A DNA stretch of 64,000 nucleotides from Actinocorallia longicatena (GCF_039534125.1 NZ_BAAAUV010000018.1:91403-155402); one strand, 5' to 3'. Counted from the first letter of the stretch, positions 8,682-17,719 are shown. Numbers and translations are program-made. The notes: generated from the letters alone by a model not told the origin.

Positions 8682-10508
8682 TTGTACCAGCCGCCGTCGA
8701 CCCCGCCGCCTCCCGGGTACTACCAGTACCCGGCGCAGCCTCCGCGCCGCAGCAGGCTCCCGCTCGTGCTCGGGATCGTCGCCGGGTTCGTCCTGCTGGC
8801 CGTGCTGGGCGGCGTGGGCTTCTACGTCCTGAAGAAGGGCTCCTCCTCCTGCGGCAAGGACGGGGTCACCCTCAACGTCGCCTCCTCGCCCGAGAAGTTC
8901 GGGATCATGAAGGACCTCGCCAAGGCTTACAGCGGGCGGAAGGTCGGCGGGACCTGTGTGACCGTCTCGGTCGTCACGAAGTCCTCGGGGGAGGCGATGG
9001 CGGCGCTGGCGCGGGGCTGGAACGTGACCACCGACGGCCCCCAGCCCGACGTGTGGTCGCCCGCCAGCTCCGGCTGGGTGAGCCTGCTGCGCCACCGGAT
9101 CGAGAAGAACGGCACCATCGACATGGTCCCGCAGGACGCGCCGGGGATCGCGGTCGCACCGCTGGTCATCGCGATGCCGCGGCCGATGGCGCAGGCCATG
9201 GGGTGGCCGAGCAAGGCCATCGGCTGGCGCGACGTGCTGAACCTCGCGACCGACACCCGCGGCTGGGGCGCCTACGGGCACCAGGACTGGGGCCGGTTCC
9301 GGCTCGGCAAGACCAACCCGAACTTCTCCACCTCGGGCCTGAACGCCACCATCGGCGCCTACTTCGCCGCGACCGGCAAGTCCGACGACCTGTCCGCCGC
9401 CGATCTCCAGCGCGGCGACGTCAAGGGCTTCGTCCGGGGCGTCGAGTCCTCGGTCGTCCACTACGGCGACACCACCTTGACCTTCCTCCAGGGCCTCCAG
9501 CGCGCCGACGACGCGGGCCAGGGCCTCAGCTACGTGTCGGCCGTGGCCGTCGAGGAGATGTCGGTCTACTACTACAACCAGGGCAACCCGACGGGCGACC
9601 CGGCGTCGGCGGGCAAGCACGCCAAGCCGAAGGTCCCGCTCGTCGCGGTCTATCCCAAGGAGGGGACGCTGGTCTCCGACCACCCGTACGTGGCGCTGAA
9701 GTCGATGGACCCCGGCAAGCAGCCGCTGGCCGCCGACTTCCTCACCTACCTGCGCGGCGAGAAGGCGCAGGCCAGGTTCGCCGAGGACGGTTTCCGCGGT
9801 TACGACAACAAGGTCACTCCGGTCACGACCGAGTCCAACGGCCTGCTGCCCAACCAGCCGGCCAAGATGATCGCCCCGCCCGCTCCGGCCGTCATGGACG
9901 AGGCCCTCGCGAGCTGGGAGTCGCTGCGCAAGCGCTCCAACGTCCTGTGGGTCGTGGACGTGTCCGGCTCGATGAAGGAGCAGGTCCCCGGCACCGGCAA
10001 GTCGCGGATGGAACTGGCGAAGGTCTCGCTCGCCAAGGCCATGGACCAGTTCATCGGCGCCGACAAGGTCGGGCTGTGGGAGTTCGCGACCAGGCTCGAC
10101 GGCTCGCGCGACTACCGGCCGCTCGTCCCGGTCGGGCCGATCGCCTCGAACAAGGACGCGCTGAAGGCGAAGATCTCCGGGCTGACCCCGAAGACCGACA
10201 CCGGCCTGTTCGACACCTCCCTGGCGGCGTTCCAGTCCATCCGCGACGCCAAGGACCCCGGCGCGATCAACTCGGTCGTCCTGCTCACCGACGGCATGAA
10301 CGACGACCCCGGCTCGGTCTCCCTGAACGACCTGCTGTCCAAGCTCGACGGCGAGAGCGGAGTCCGGCTGTTCACCATCGGGTTCTCCGCGGGCGCCGAC
10401 CAGGCGGGCCTCAAGAAGATCGCGGAGGCGACGGACGCGAAGGCCTACGACGCCAGCGACGCCGCGACCATCGACAAGGTCATGTCCAACGTGACGTCCA
10501 ACTTTTAG
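8682..10508 (+). CDS. Membrane-anchored substrate-binding plus VWA domain protein
   Basis: 608 residues from TTG 8682. A Pro/Tyr-rich cytoplasmic leader (residues 1-25) is followed by one membrane segment (about 28-49). Then comes a periplasmic-binding-protein-like domain (about 58-390, with VTLNVASSPEKFG and DVWSPASSGWVSLL). A C-terminal von Willebrand A domain (about 420-605) has an intact MIDAS motif DVSGSM and LLTDGMNDD. Actinobacterial proteins with this fusion are surface-exposed; the ligand is unknown. The metal site should bind Mg2+/Mn2+ and support protein contacts. It appears to be a single-gene unit. Confidence 0.8.
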   Translation: MYQPPSTPPPPGYYQYPAQPPRRSRLPLVLGIVAGFVLLAVLGGVGFYVLKKGSSSCGKDGVTLNVASSPEKFGIMKDLAKAYSGRKVGGTCVTVSVVTKSSGEAMAALARGWNVTTDGPQPDVWSPASSGWVSLLRHRIEKNGTIDMVPQDAPGIAVAPLVIAMPRPMAQAMGWPSKAIGWRDVLNLATDTRGWGAYGHQDWGRFRLGKTNPNFSTSGLNATIGAYFAATGKSDDLSAADLQRGDVKGFVRGVESSVVHYGDTTLTFLQGLQRADDAGQGLSYVSAVAVEEMSVYYYNQGNPTGDPASAGKHAKPKVPLVAVYPKEGTLVSDHPYVALKSMDPGKQPLAADFLTYLRGEKAQARFAEDGFRGYDNKVTPVTTESNGLLPNQPAKMIAPPAPAVMDEALASWESLRKRSNVLWVVDVSGSMKEQVPGTGKSRMELAKVSLAKAMDQFIGADKVGLWEFATRLDGSRDYRPLVPVGPIASNKDALKAKISGLTPKTDTGLFDTSLAAFQSIRDAKDPGAINSVVLLTDGMNDDPGSVSLNDLLSKLDGESGVRLFTIGFSAGADQAGLKKIAEATDAKAYDASDAATIDKVMSNVTSNF

Positions 10509-10589
10509 CATTCCCCTGCAACGCGGTGTGCTCGTCTGATTACCTAAGGGAGTCAGGCGGGCACGCCTTTGCGATCAGGGGGAGGGCCA

Positions 10590-11456
10590 TTGCACGCGTC
10601 ACCACGACGCCCGCTCCGGCCCTCGCGGCTCGGATGGGCGTTCGGGCTGTGCGCGGCGATCGCCACCGCCGGAGTCCTGCTGAGGCTCGAGGGCGACGCC
10701 TGCGCCTTCGCCGTGAAGCGGCCCGCCGCCGCCGTCAAGGCCGTCACGGTGAAGGACAACAGCGGCCGGGCGATCTACTACGTGGCCGTTGACGGCTCCA
10801 TGCGCTGCTCGTTCGGCAGTGTCCCCGCGGACGGGCTCTACGCCTCGCTGTCGGCGCACGACTACGGCACCGCCGACGTCTGCGGCGCCTACCTCGACGT
10901 CTTCGGTCCCGGCGGCACCAAGGTCCGGGTCCAGGTCATCGACCGCTGCCAGGGCTGCTCACCCGGCACCCTCGACATCGGCAGGACGGCCTTCGGGCGG
11001 CTCGCGCCGATCGGCAGGGGCCGGATCGACGTGCGGTGGCGCCAGGTGCGCGACCCGTTCGCCAGCGCGCCGAGGCTGGCCTTCCGGATGAAGGCGGGCT
11101 CCGACCCCGACTGGCTGGGCCTGCTGGTCCTGAACCACGCCAACGGGCTGAGGAGCGTCGAGGTGCGGTCGGGCGACGGCTGGCGTCCGCTGCGGCGCGG
11201 GCTGGACAACCACTGGGCGCTGTCGCGGCCGGGCGCGGGGCCCTTCACCGTCCGGGTCACCGACGTCTACGGCAACCGCCGCGAGATCACATCGGTGCGG
11301 CTGGCGCCGGGCGAGACCCAGCGCAGCAAGGTCCAGATGTACGACGGCCCGGCCAGACCGATGGCCACCACCCAGACGAGCATTCCCTCCCCGCCGCCCT
11401 CGGCCGTCGAGCCGAGCCCCTCGCCGCCGCAACGGGAGTCCCCCCGCTGCGGCTGA
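10590..11456 (+). CDS. Secreted bacterial expansin (EXLX1-like)
   Basis: 288 residues from TTG 10590, chosen because the purine-rich GGGGGAGGG precedes it; an upstream TTG at 10569 is the alternative. An N-terminal hydrophobic segment (GWAFGLCAAIATAGVLL) acts as signal or anchor. The first domain is a double-psi beta barrel with VQVIDRCQGCSPGTLDIG and a conserved Asp-Val pair (GRIDVRW). The second is a CBM63-like domain with surface aromatics (SGDGWRPL, LDNHWALS). A Pro/Ser-rich tail follows. Expansins loosen cellulose and cell walls without hydrolysis. A secreted GH3 enzyme lies 8 kb away, but there is no operon link. Confidence 0.8.
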   Translation: MHASPRRPLRPSRLGWAFGLCAAIATAGVLLRLEGDACAFAVKRPAAAVKAVTVKDNSGRAIYYVAVDGSMRCSFGSVPADGLYASLSAHDYGTADVCGAYLDVFGPGGTKVRVQVIDRCQGCSPGTLDIGRTAFGRLAPIGRGRIDVRWRQVRDPFASAPRLAFRMKAGSDPDWLGLLVLNHANGLRSVEVRSGDGWRPLRRGLDNHWALSRPGAGPFTVRVTDVYGNRREITSVRLAPGETQRSKVQMYDGPARPMATTQTSIPSPPPSAVEPSPSPPQRESPRCG

Positions 11457-11466
11457 GTGAAGGGCA

Positions 11467-11529
11467 CTCGGCCCGGGGGGAGGTGGAGGAGTCGTGCGCG
11501 GTGACTCCTCCACCTCCCCTCGGGCCGAG
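11467..11529. terminator. Long bidirectional terminator hairpin
   Basis: A 27-bp stem (one G-U pair) with a 9-base loop at 11494-11502, placed between the converging expansin and SOD-like genes. Inner arms are 11477-11493 and 11503-11519; outer arms are 11467-11475 and 11521-11529. Confidence 0.8.
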
Positions 11530-11537
11530 CGTCGTTC

Positions 11538-12047
11538 TCAGGTGCCGAACGGGACCGAGGTGCACAGGGCGCGGCCGCCCGCGGTTCCCGTGCCCGGGTC
11601 GGTGGCCTCGGCGTGGACGACGACCGACCCCGCGGCCCCGGCCGGGATCGTCCAGGGCCGGAAGGTCTTCGACCGGGCCCTGCCGCGGGCGTCGACGGTG
11701 AAGTCGAGCCAGATCTCCTTCTCCTCCAGGGTCGTGCCCGCCGGGTTCTGATAGTGCGGACCGGCGGCCGCCGGATCGTCCGTGCAGGGCTTGACGTGGA
11801 CGTGCGCGCCGAACGACCTGCCGCGGGCGGACTCGGGCAGGTTCCACAGGCGCATGCGGATAGCGGTGCCGTCCCGGCCGGACCTGACGGTGATCGTGAG
11901 CCGGGTGCCGTCGAAGACGTGGTCGTAGACGTGCCCGGGGCCCTCGACGGTGCGGCCGCAGGCCTGCGCGGACGTGCCGGCGGTGAGGACCGCGGCGCCC
12001 GCGAGGGCGGTCGTGGCCAGAGCACGCCCGGTGATCTTGCTGAACAT
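11538..12047 (-). CDS. Secreted superoxide dismutase-family protein with copper site only
   Basis: 169 residues with a Sec signal peptide (cleavage near TSAQA-C) and a perfect AGGAGG-type site before ATG 12047. Against Cu/Zn-SOD it keeps the copper ligands: His82 and His84 (AHVHV), His98 (GPHYQNP) and His145 (VVVHA). It also keeps the disulphide pair Cys88-Cys162 and the active-site Arg159 (TAGGRALC). The zinc-loop histidines are absent: the segment after GPHYQNP contains no His. This matches the 'copper-only' SOD class known from M. tuberculosis SodC and fungal SOD5. The assignment as an active enzyme is an inference. Confidence 0.7.
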   Translation of the reverse strand: MFSKITGRALATTALAGAAVLTAGTSAQACGRTVEGPGHVYDHVFDGTRLTITVRSGRDGTAIRMRLWNLPESARGRSFGAHVHVKPCTDDPAAAGPHYQNPAGTTLEEKEIWLDFTVDARGRARSKTFRPWTIPAGAAGSVVVHAEATDPGTGTAGGRALCTSVPFGT

Positions 12048-12160
12048 GACTCCTCCTGTACGCGAAAATGGGTGACCCTAAGAACCTAGAGCGTCACGCT
12101 CGGTGATGTGCGGGGTTCGCGCTCGCGGCCTCGATCGCCGGGCCGCTAAGCTGCACACCG

Positions 12161-12174
12161 AGCAATCGCTTGGT
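12161..12174. promoter_or_regulatory. KstR2-like operator, one mismatch
   Basis: AGCAATCGCTTGGT agrees with the KstR2 consensus AnCAAGnnCTTGnT at 9 of 10 fixed positions. It lies 15 bp upstream of the NIPSNAP-like start. Confidence 0.45.
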
Positions 12175-12188
12175 TGATGGGAGGCGCC

Positions 12189-12980
12189 GTGCCGCGCGGG
12201 ATCTACCTGCTCGAAGAGGTCGAGTTCCATCCGATGAACTCGCGCAAGCCGCTGGAGTACCTGCAGTGGCTGACCCGGTACAAGCAGGAGGACGAGGCGC
12301 TCTATGGGTCGGGGGAGTCGGAGCTCACCGCGGGCAAGTCGGTGCGCTCCAGCGACATCGACCTCGTCGGGGCCTTCTACGCCGTCGGGATCACCGGGCA
12401 TCCGCAGTTCAAGGTCGTCACGCTCTGGGACTGCCGCGGCGGGTGGGACGGCGGCTGGCGCCAGATGATGGACATCTACGCCGGGGTGAACGAGCGGCTG
12501 TTCCTGTCCGACATCGACGACCTCCGGCACACCGCCTACTCCCGGCCGCTCGGCGCCGCCCCGCACAGCCCGGCGCTGGCGGACGTCGTCGCCGAGGGCT
12601 ACGGGACGCCCTTCTACGTCTTCGAGAGCGCGACCGTCCGGCCGGGCGCGGCCCTGGACTACCTGGCGGCCGTCCGGGAGGAGCGGGCCCCGGTGCTGGC
12701 CGAGCACGGGCAGCGGCTCATCGGCGCCTACGAGGTCCAGTTCTGCGACACCGAGGTCGTCACCTTCTGGGGCACCTCGCTGGACGACCATCTCGCGCTC
12801 CAGCGCTCCCGCGACGCCGCGCTCGGCCTCGACGACGAGGCGGAGGCCGACGAGCGGCTGGTGACCTGGCGGACCAGGGCCCGTGACTTCCTCGACGGCG
12901 GCTGGCGCGAGAACCTCCTCGCACCCTTCCCCGGCTGCAAGCTCGCCCCGCGCCCGGAAGCGGGAGCCGGCGGAACCTGA
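12189..12980 (+). CDS. NIPSNAP-like two-domain protein
   Basis: 263 residues from GTG 12189, with GGGAGG five bases upstream; ATG 12177 and TTG 12174 are in frame but poorly spaced from any ribosome site. The protein shows two similar halves of the dimeric alpha/beta-barrel type. The N-terminal half has PRGIYLLEEVEF and KVVTLWDCRGGWDGGW. The C-terminal half has FYVFESATVRPGAALDYL and VVTFWGTSLDDHL. NIPSNAP-like proteins often sit with lipid or steroid catabolic genes in actinobacteria. The KstR2-like site in front fits that, but the catalytic role is unknown. Confidence 0.6.
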   Translation: MPRGIYLLEEVEFHPMNSRKPLEYLQWLTRYKQEDEALYGSGESELTAGKSVRSSDIDLVGAFYAVGITGHPQFKVVTLWDCRGGWDGGWRQMMDIYAGVNERLFLSDIDDLRHTAYSRPLGAAPHSPALADVVAEGYGTPFYVFESATVRPGAALDYLAAVREERAPVLAEHGQRLIGAYEVQFCDTEVVTFWGTSLDDHLALQRSRDAALGLDDEAEADERLVTWRTRARDFLDGGWRENLLAPFPGCKLAPRPEAGAGGT

Positions 12981-12989
12981 GCGGACGGC

Positions 12990-13031
12990 GGAAAGGGCCC
13001 TCCCGGCGCCGTTGCCGGAAGAGCCCTTCCC
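12990..13031. terminator. Terminator between converging genes
   Basis: An 18-position stem with 15 pairs and a 6-base loop, located between the NIPSNAP-like gene and pckG, which converge here. Confidence 0.65.
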
Positions 13032-13044
13032 GTCTTGTCCGTGA

Positions 13045-14868
13045 CTAGAACTCGTCGTTGAGCCTGGCCACCAGCGCGTTGTACTCGTCCCAGAGTTCCT
13101 GGGGCAGGTGCTCGCCGAACGACTCCAGGTGCGCGGGCATCAGCGACGCCTCCCGCTTCCAGGTGTCGCGGTCGGCGGACAGGAGCAGGTCGAGTTCACG
13201 GCCGTCGATCTTGAGGCCCTCGAGGTCGAGCGCGGCCGCGGTCGGGGTGACGCCGATGGCGGTCTTGGTGCCGTCGGCGGTGCCCTCGAGCCGCTCGATG
13301 ATCCACTTCAGGACGCGGCTGTTCTCGCCGTAGCCCGGCCAGAGCCACTTGCCGCCCTCGTCCTTGCGGAACCAGTTGACGTAGTAGATCCGGGGGAGCT
13401 TCTCCTGGTCGGCCGAGGCGCCCATCTTCAGCCAGTGCTTGAAGTAGTCGCCCATGTTGTACCCGCAGAACGGGAGCATCGCGAACGGGTCGTAGCGCAG
13501 CGACCCGACGGTGCCCTCGGCGGCGGCGGTCTGCTCGGAGGCGATGTTCGCCCCCAGGAAGACGCCGTGCTGCCAGTCGAACGACTCCGTGACCAGGGGT
13601 ACGGAGGTCGCCCGGCGGCCGCCGAACAGGATCGCCGAGATCGGGACGCCGTTGGGGTCCTCCCACTCGGGCGCGATGATCGGGCACTGTCCGGCCGGCG
13701 TGGTGAACCGGGCGTTGGGGTGCGCGGCGGGCGTGCCGGACTCCGGCGTCCAGTCGTTGCCCTTCCAGTCGGTCAGGTGCGCGGGGGGCTCGTCGGTGAG
13801 GCCCTCCCACCACACGTCACCATCGTCGGTGAGGGCGACGTTGGTGAAGATCGAGTTGCCCCAGAGGGTCTTGATCGCGTTGGCGTTGGTGGTCTCACCG
13901 GTGCCCGGCGCGACACCGAAGAAACCGGCCTCGGGGTTGATCGCGTAGAGACGGCCGTCCTCGCCGAAGCGCATCCAGGCGATGTCGTCGCCGATGGTCT
14001 CGACCTTCCAGCCCGGGATCGTGGGCTGGAGCATCGCCAGGTTGGTCTTGCCGCACGCCGACGGGAACGCGGCCGTGACGTACTTGACCTCGCCGGACGG
14101 CGGGGTGAGCTTCAGGATGAGCATGTGCTCGGCGAACCAGCCCTCGTCGCGGGCCATCGTCGAGCCGATGCGCAGGGCGAAGCACTTCTTGCCCAGCAGG
14201 GCGTTGCCGCCGTAGCCGGAGCCGAAGGACCAGATCTCGCGCGTCTCGGGGAAGTGGGAGATGTACTTCTCCTCGTTGCACGGCCACGCGACGTCCGCCT
14301 GGCCGGGCTCGAGGGGCGCGCCCACGGTGTGGACGGCCTTGACGAAGGAACCGCGCTCCTCGATCATCCGCAGCGCCGGGTCGCCCATGCGGGTCATGAC
14401 CCGCATCGAGACCGCGACGTAGGGGGAGTCGGTGAGCTCGACGCCGACCTGGGAGATGGTGCCGCCCAGGGGGCCCATGCAGAACGGCACCACGTAGAGG
14501 GTGCGGCCCTTCATGACGCCGTCGAAGATCTCACCGAAGGTCGCCCGCATCTCCGCGGGGGCCTTCCAGTTGTTGGTGGGGCCCGCGTCGGCCTCCTGCT
14601 CGGAGCAGATGAAGGTGCGGGACTCGACCCGGGCGACGTCGCGCGGGTCGGATGCGGCATAGAAGCTGTTGGGGCGCTTCTCGGCGTTGAGGCGCTTGAA
14701 GGTTCCCTGCTCGACCAGCAGATCGGTCAGGCGGGTCCACTCCTCGTCCGAGCCGTCGCACCACACGACGTTCTCGGGCTTCGTGAGCGAAGCGATCTCG
14801 CCCACCCAGTCGATGAGTTCCTGGTTGGTGGTCGGGGCCGGTTTGAGACCGGGGACCTGCTCGGACAA
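13045..14868 (-). CDS. pckG: Phosphoenolpyruvate carboxykinase (GTP)
   Basis: 607 residues. It converts oxaloacetate and GTP to PEP and CO2, the entry step of gluconeogenesis from TCA intermediates. Family motifs are intact: the kinase-1a P-loop segment FPSACGKTNLAM with its reactive Cys, the metal-site lysine and histidine region (EKYISHFPETREIWSFGSG), and ETIGDDIAWM. The TTG at 14868 is preferred because AGGAG lies seven bases before it and the length then matches the usual 606-610 residues. A GTG at 14883 would add five residues and place that AGGAG inside the gene. Confidence 0.95.
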   Translation of the reverse strand: MSEQVPGLKPAPTTNQELIDWVGEIASLTKPENVVWCDGSDEEWTRLTDLLVEQGTFKRLNAEKRPNSFYAASDPRDVARVESRTFICSEQEADAGPTNNWKAPAEMRATFGEIFDGVMKGRTLYVVPFCMGPLGGTISQVGVELTDSPYVAVSMRVMTRMGDPALRMIEERGSFVKAVHTVGAPLEPGQADVAWPCNEEKYISHFPETREIWSFGSGYGGNALLGKKCFALRIGSTMARDEGWFAEHMLILKLTPPSGEVKYVTAAFPSACGKTNLAMLQPTIPGWKVETIGDDIAWMRFGEDGRLYAINPEAGFFGVAPGTGETTNANAIKTLWGNSIFTNVALTDDGDVWWEGLTDEPPAHLTDWKGNDWTPESGTPAAHPNARFTTPAGQCPIIAPEWEDPNGVPISAILFGGRRATSVPLVTESFDWQHGVFLGANIASEQTAAAEGTVGSLRYDPFAMLPFCGYNMGDYFKHWLKMGASADQEKLPRIYYVNWFRKDEGGKWLWPGYGENSRVLKWIIERLEGTADGTKTAIGVTPTAAALDLEGLKIDGRELDLLLSADRDTWKREASLMPAHLESFGEHLPQELWDEYNALVARLNDEF

Positions 14869-14934
14869 CGCCTTACTCCTCACACGCGCTTCGTGGTTCT
14901 ACGCATCGTGAACGACAACCACAGGGTTTGGCTA

Positions 14935-14950
14935 ATTGGCACAGACCAAT
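14935..14950. promoter_or_regulatory. Inverted repeat upstream of pckG
   Basis: ATTGG-n6-CCAAT, 67 bp upstream of the pckG start, in the promoter region. A possible repressor site; no family is assigned. Confidence 0.3.
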
Positions 14951-14990
14951 GCGTTACTTTCTGGAAACATCCTCTCACGCAGAAAAATCT

Positions 14991-15905
14991 TCAGAGTTCT
15001 GCCAGACGAGCGACAACCGGCCGGAAGGCCTGCAGGTCTTCCTCGTTGTGCAGGACGAAGTACGAGATTCCCAGTTCTTCGCGCCATCCACGCACTGTGT
15101 CGCAGATCTCATCAAGGGAGCCCACGAGGACCTGAGGGGTTCCCACCTGCGCGGACGGGTTGGCGGCGCTCCATTGGGCGGGGTCGGAGCCGAGCCCGAT
15201 CTGCAGCACGGAGGTGCCGAGTTCGATGTCGGGGAAGCGTTCTCCGGCGGCCTCACGCATTATGTCAATCTTCTTAAAAAAGGCCGCTCGACCGCTGTCT
15301 GTGAGATCCGGACCGGCCCCATCGGCACGGACGCGCATCGTAAGGTTGACGATATCGGCCTCTCGCGCGGCCAAGGCCAGCATCTTCGGTCCGCCGCCGC
15401 CCAGCATGATTCGGGGACCGCCTTCCGAAATTGGTATAGGCATTTGGTCTAGACCATTGATGGCGTAATGCTCACCTTGGAATGTGAAGGGACCGCCGCG
15501 CCAGAGCCCTTTCATCACACGGAGGGACTCGGCGAGCCGGGCGATCCTGACGCCGGGGGGATCGAGGATCAGGCCCGCCCGCTCGTAGTCGTGGGCCATC
15601 CAGCCGGTTCCCAGGCCGAGTTCGAGCCGTCCTCCGGACAGGATGTCGATCGTCGCGGCCTCCTTGGCCAGGACGGCCGGATGGCGGAAGTCGTTGGCGA
15701 AGACCAGGGTGCCGACCTTGAGCGTGGTGGTGGCGCATGCGGCGGCCGTCATGGCGGCGACGGGGGAGAAGCGGGGGCCGACCAGGTGGTCGGGGACCAG
15801 CAGGGTGCTGAAACCGTCGTCCTCCAGCCGCCGGGCCTTGTCGGCCCACTCCCTGCCGCTGCCGGCCATGCGCAGGACGGCGCCGAATCTGAACGTGCGG
15901 GGCAT
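14991..15905 (-). CDS. LLM-class F420-dependent oxidoreductase (MSMEG_2516-like)
   Basis: 304 residues from ATG 15905, behind AAGGAGGGG. A TIM-barrel oxidoreductase of the luciferase-like F420 family: LLVPDHL near the N-terminus, TTTLKVGTLVFANDFRHP, GGRLELGLGTGWM and IMLGGGGPKMLALAAREADIV are the standard signatures. These enzymes use F420 or FMN for hydride transfer. The substrate is unknown. The gene is divergent from the PhyH-PTE-P450-SDR operon, and their 70-bp shared promoter contains a perfect KstR2-type operator, so it is probably part of the same catabolic unit. Confidence 0.85.
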   Translation of the reverse strand: MPRTFRFGAVLRMAGSGREWADKARRLEDDGFSTLLVPDHLVGPRFSPVAAMTAAACATTTLKVGTLVFANDFRHPAVLAKEAATIDILSGGRLELGLGTGWMAHDYERAGLILDPPGVRIARLAESLRVMKGLWRGGPFTFQGEHYAINGLDQMPIPISEGGPRIMLGGGGPKMLALAAREADIVNLTMRVRADGAGPDLTDSGRAAFFKKIDIMREAAGERFPDIELGTSVLQIGLGSDPAQWSAANPSAQVGTPQVLVGSLDEICDTVRGWREELGISYFVLHNEEDLQAFRPVVARLAEL

Positions 15906-15931
15906 GGCCCCTCCTTGCTCGAGTCTGGTGG

Positions 15932-15945
15932 AACAAGCGCTTGCT
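15932..15945. promoter_or_regulatory. KstR2-type operator, perfect match
   Basis: AACAAGCGCTTGCT matches AnCAAGnnCTTGnT at all ten fixed positions. It lies in the 70-bp divergent promoter region between the F420 oxidoreductase and the PhyH operon, so one TetR-type repressor could control both directions. Confidence 0.65.
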
Positions 15946-15975
15946 TTACCATGCCCGTGGTCCGAGACTGGGGCA

Positions 15976-16746
15976 ATGCCTCTCGCCGTACGTTCCGTCA
16001 CCGAGGACGAGGTCGCGTTCTTCCAGGAGAACGGGTGGGTCCACCTGCCCGGGCTGCTCCCCGCCGGCGACGCCGCCCGGCTGCGGGAGATCGCGACCGT
16101 GCGGCTGGACTCACGGGAGAGGGAGCGGCGGTCGGCGGTCGACCGGGCCTTCGGCCAGTCGCGGGACATCGCCGAGTCCGATCCGCTCTTCCGCGAGCTG
16201 GCGCTGTCGCCCGTCCTGGGCCGGTCGGCCGCGCGGCTCCTGCACGGGGTCGCCGAGGTGCGCGTCCAGGTGACGAACCTGCTGGTCAAGGAGCCGGACG
16301 GCGGCCACGGCCCGACCGTCTTCCACCAGGACTTCCCGTGGATGCCCATGGACCGCTCGGCGATGCTGACCTTCTGGCTGGCCCTGGCCGACGTCCCCGC
16401 CGCGATGGGGTCGCTGCGCTTCCGCACCGGCTCGCACCGGCACGGGCTGCTCGGCCGCAGCTTCGTCCGGGACGGGGACGACCAGCCGAGCCAGCACCCG
16501 TGGCTGACGGACCTGCCGTTGTCGGACCCTCTGGACCTGGCCGCGGGTGACGCGACGGTCCACCACGCGCTGACCGTCCACGGGTCGGGGGAGAACCGCC
16601 GCGACACCCGCAGGCTGTCGTTCACCGCCACCTACTTCGACGCGGACGCCCTCTACACCGGAGCGCCCTACGGCCAGACCGACGGTCTCGGCCTCACGGT
16701 GAACCGGCCGTTCGACCACCCCAAATTCCCCAAGGTAGGCACATGA
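15976..16746 (+). CDS. Phytanoyl-CoA dioxygenase (PhyH) family protein
   Basis: 256 residues from ATG 15976. An Fe(II)/2-oxoglutarate oxygenase: the facial triad is visible as His117-x-Asp119 (FHQDFPW) plus a distal His in HHALTVHGSGENRR, where the following Arg would hold 2-oxoglutarate. The preceding segment QVTNLLVKEP and the GSHRHG turn fit the family. PhyH proteins hydroxylate branched acyl-CoAs or diverse small molecules. First gene of a four-gene operon; its TGA overlaps the next ATG (ATGA). Confidence 0.85.
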   Translation: MPLAVRSVTEDEVAFFQENGWVHLPGLLPAGDAARLREIATVRLDSRERERRSAVDRAFGQSRDIAESDPLFRELALSPVLGRSAARLLHGVAEVRVQVTNLLVKEPDGGHGPTVFHQDFPWMPMDRSAMLTFWLALADVPAAMGSLRFRTGSHRHGLLGRSFVRDGDDQPSQHPWLTDLPLSDPLDLAAGDATVHHALTVHGSGENRRDTRRLSFTATYFDADALYTGAPYGQTDGLGLTVNRPFDHPKFPKVGT

Positions 16747-17711
16747 TCGAGACCGTGCGGGGCCCCGTCGAGGAACCGGGCGCCGTGCTCATGCACGAGC
16801 ACGTCTTCGGGCTGAGCCCGGAGATCCTCTGGAACTGGCCGGACGTCCCCGAGGGCTGGGACCTGGAGACCTGCGCGCGCGACGCCGCCGCCAAGCTCGA
16901 CGCGGTGAAGGCCCTCGGCATCGACACCATCGTCGACCTGACGGTCATCGGCCTCGGCCGCTACGTCCCGGCCGTCCAGCGGGTCGCCGAGCTGACCGCG
17001 GTGAACATCGTCGCCGCGACGGGCCTCTACACCTACGACGAGCTGCCGCAGTACTTCGGCAACCGCGGCCCCGGCACCCTGTTCGGCGGGGACGACCGGA
17101 TGGCGGAGTTCTTCGTCCGCGACATCACCGAGGGCATCGGCCGGACGGGCGTCAAGGCGGGCATGCTGAAGTGCGCGACCGGCAAGCAGGGCATCGTGCC
17201 GGGCGTCGAGCGGGTGATGCGGGCCTGCGCCCGGGCGCACCGCGAGACCGGGATCCCGATCACCACGCACAGCGAGTCGTCGGTCCGCAACGGGCTCGAC
17301 CAGCAGAAGCTGCTGCGCGAGGAGGGCGTGGACCTGCGCCGGGTCGTCATCGGGCACGCGGGCGACTCCACCGACCTGTCCTATCTGCGCGAGCTCGCAG
17401 ACAACGGCTCCTACCTCGGCATGGACCGGTTCGGCATCGAGTTCACCTCCTTCGCCGACAGGGTCGCGACCGTCGCCGAGCTGTGCCGTCTCGGCTACGC
17501 CTCCTCGATGGTCCTCGGCCACGACTCCTACTGCTTCAACGACCGCTTCGAGTGGGACGTCATCCGCGAGCGCCATCCGAACTACCACCTCGGGCACATC
17601 TCGAACGACGCCGTCCCCGCCCTGCTGGAGCTGGGCGTGACCCGCGAGCAGCTCGACCTGATGTTCGTGGGGAACCCGCGCCGCGTCCTCACCCCCGTAG
17701 CGCCCTACTAG
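16743..17711 (+). CDS. Phosphotriesterase-family metal hydrolase (lactonase-like)
   Basis: 322 residues, start overlapping the PhyH stop. A binuclear-metal TIM barrel: MHEHVFG carries the HxH pair, AGMLKCA the lysine (about 143) expected to be carbamylated, then THSES, VIGHAGD and LGHDSYC supply His, His and Asp. All metal ligands are present, so it should be active. Related actinobacterial enzymes open lactones or hydrolyse esters. With an oxygenase upstream and a P450 and SDR downstream, hydrolysis of a lactone or ester intermediate in a catabolic route is the likely role. Confidence 0.85.
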   Translation: MIETVRGPVEEPGAVLMHEHVFGLSPEILWNWPDVPEGWDLETCARDAAAKLDAVKALGIDTIVDLTVIGLGRYVPAVQRVAELTAVNIVAATGLYTYDELPQYFGNRGPGTLFGGDDRMAEFFVRDITEGIGRTGVKAGMLKCATGKQGIVPGVERVMRACARAHRETGIPITTHSESSVRNGLDQQKLLREEGVDLRRVVIGHAGDSTDLSYLRELADNGSYLGMDRFGIEFTSFADRVATVAELCRLGYASSMVLGHDSYCFNDRFEWDVIRERHPNYHLGHISNDAVPALLELGVTREQLDLMFVGNPRRVLTPVAPY

Positions 17712-17719
17712 GAGCACCG

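Noticed and set aside
7446..10511. A 1021-codon minus-strand open frame
   Set aside because: It crosses two clear plus-strand genes (CoA-transferase, VWA protein) and shows no domain motif; low-complexity Gly/Arg/Val composition.
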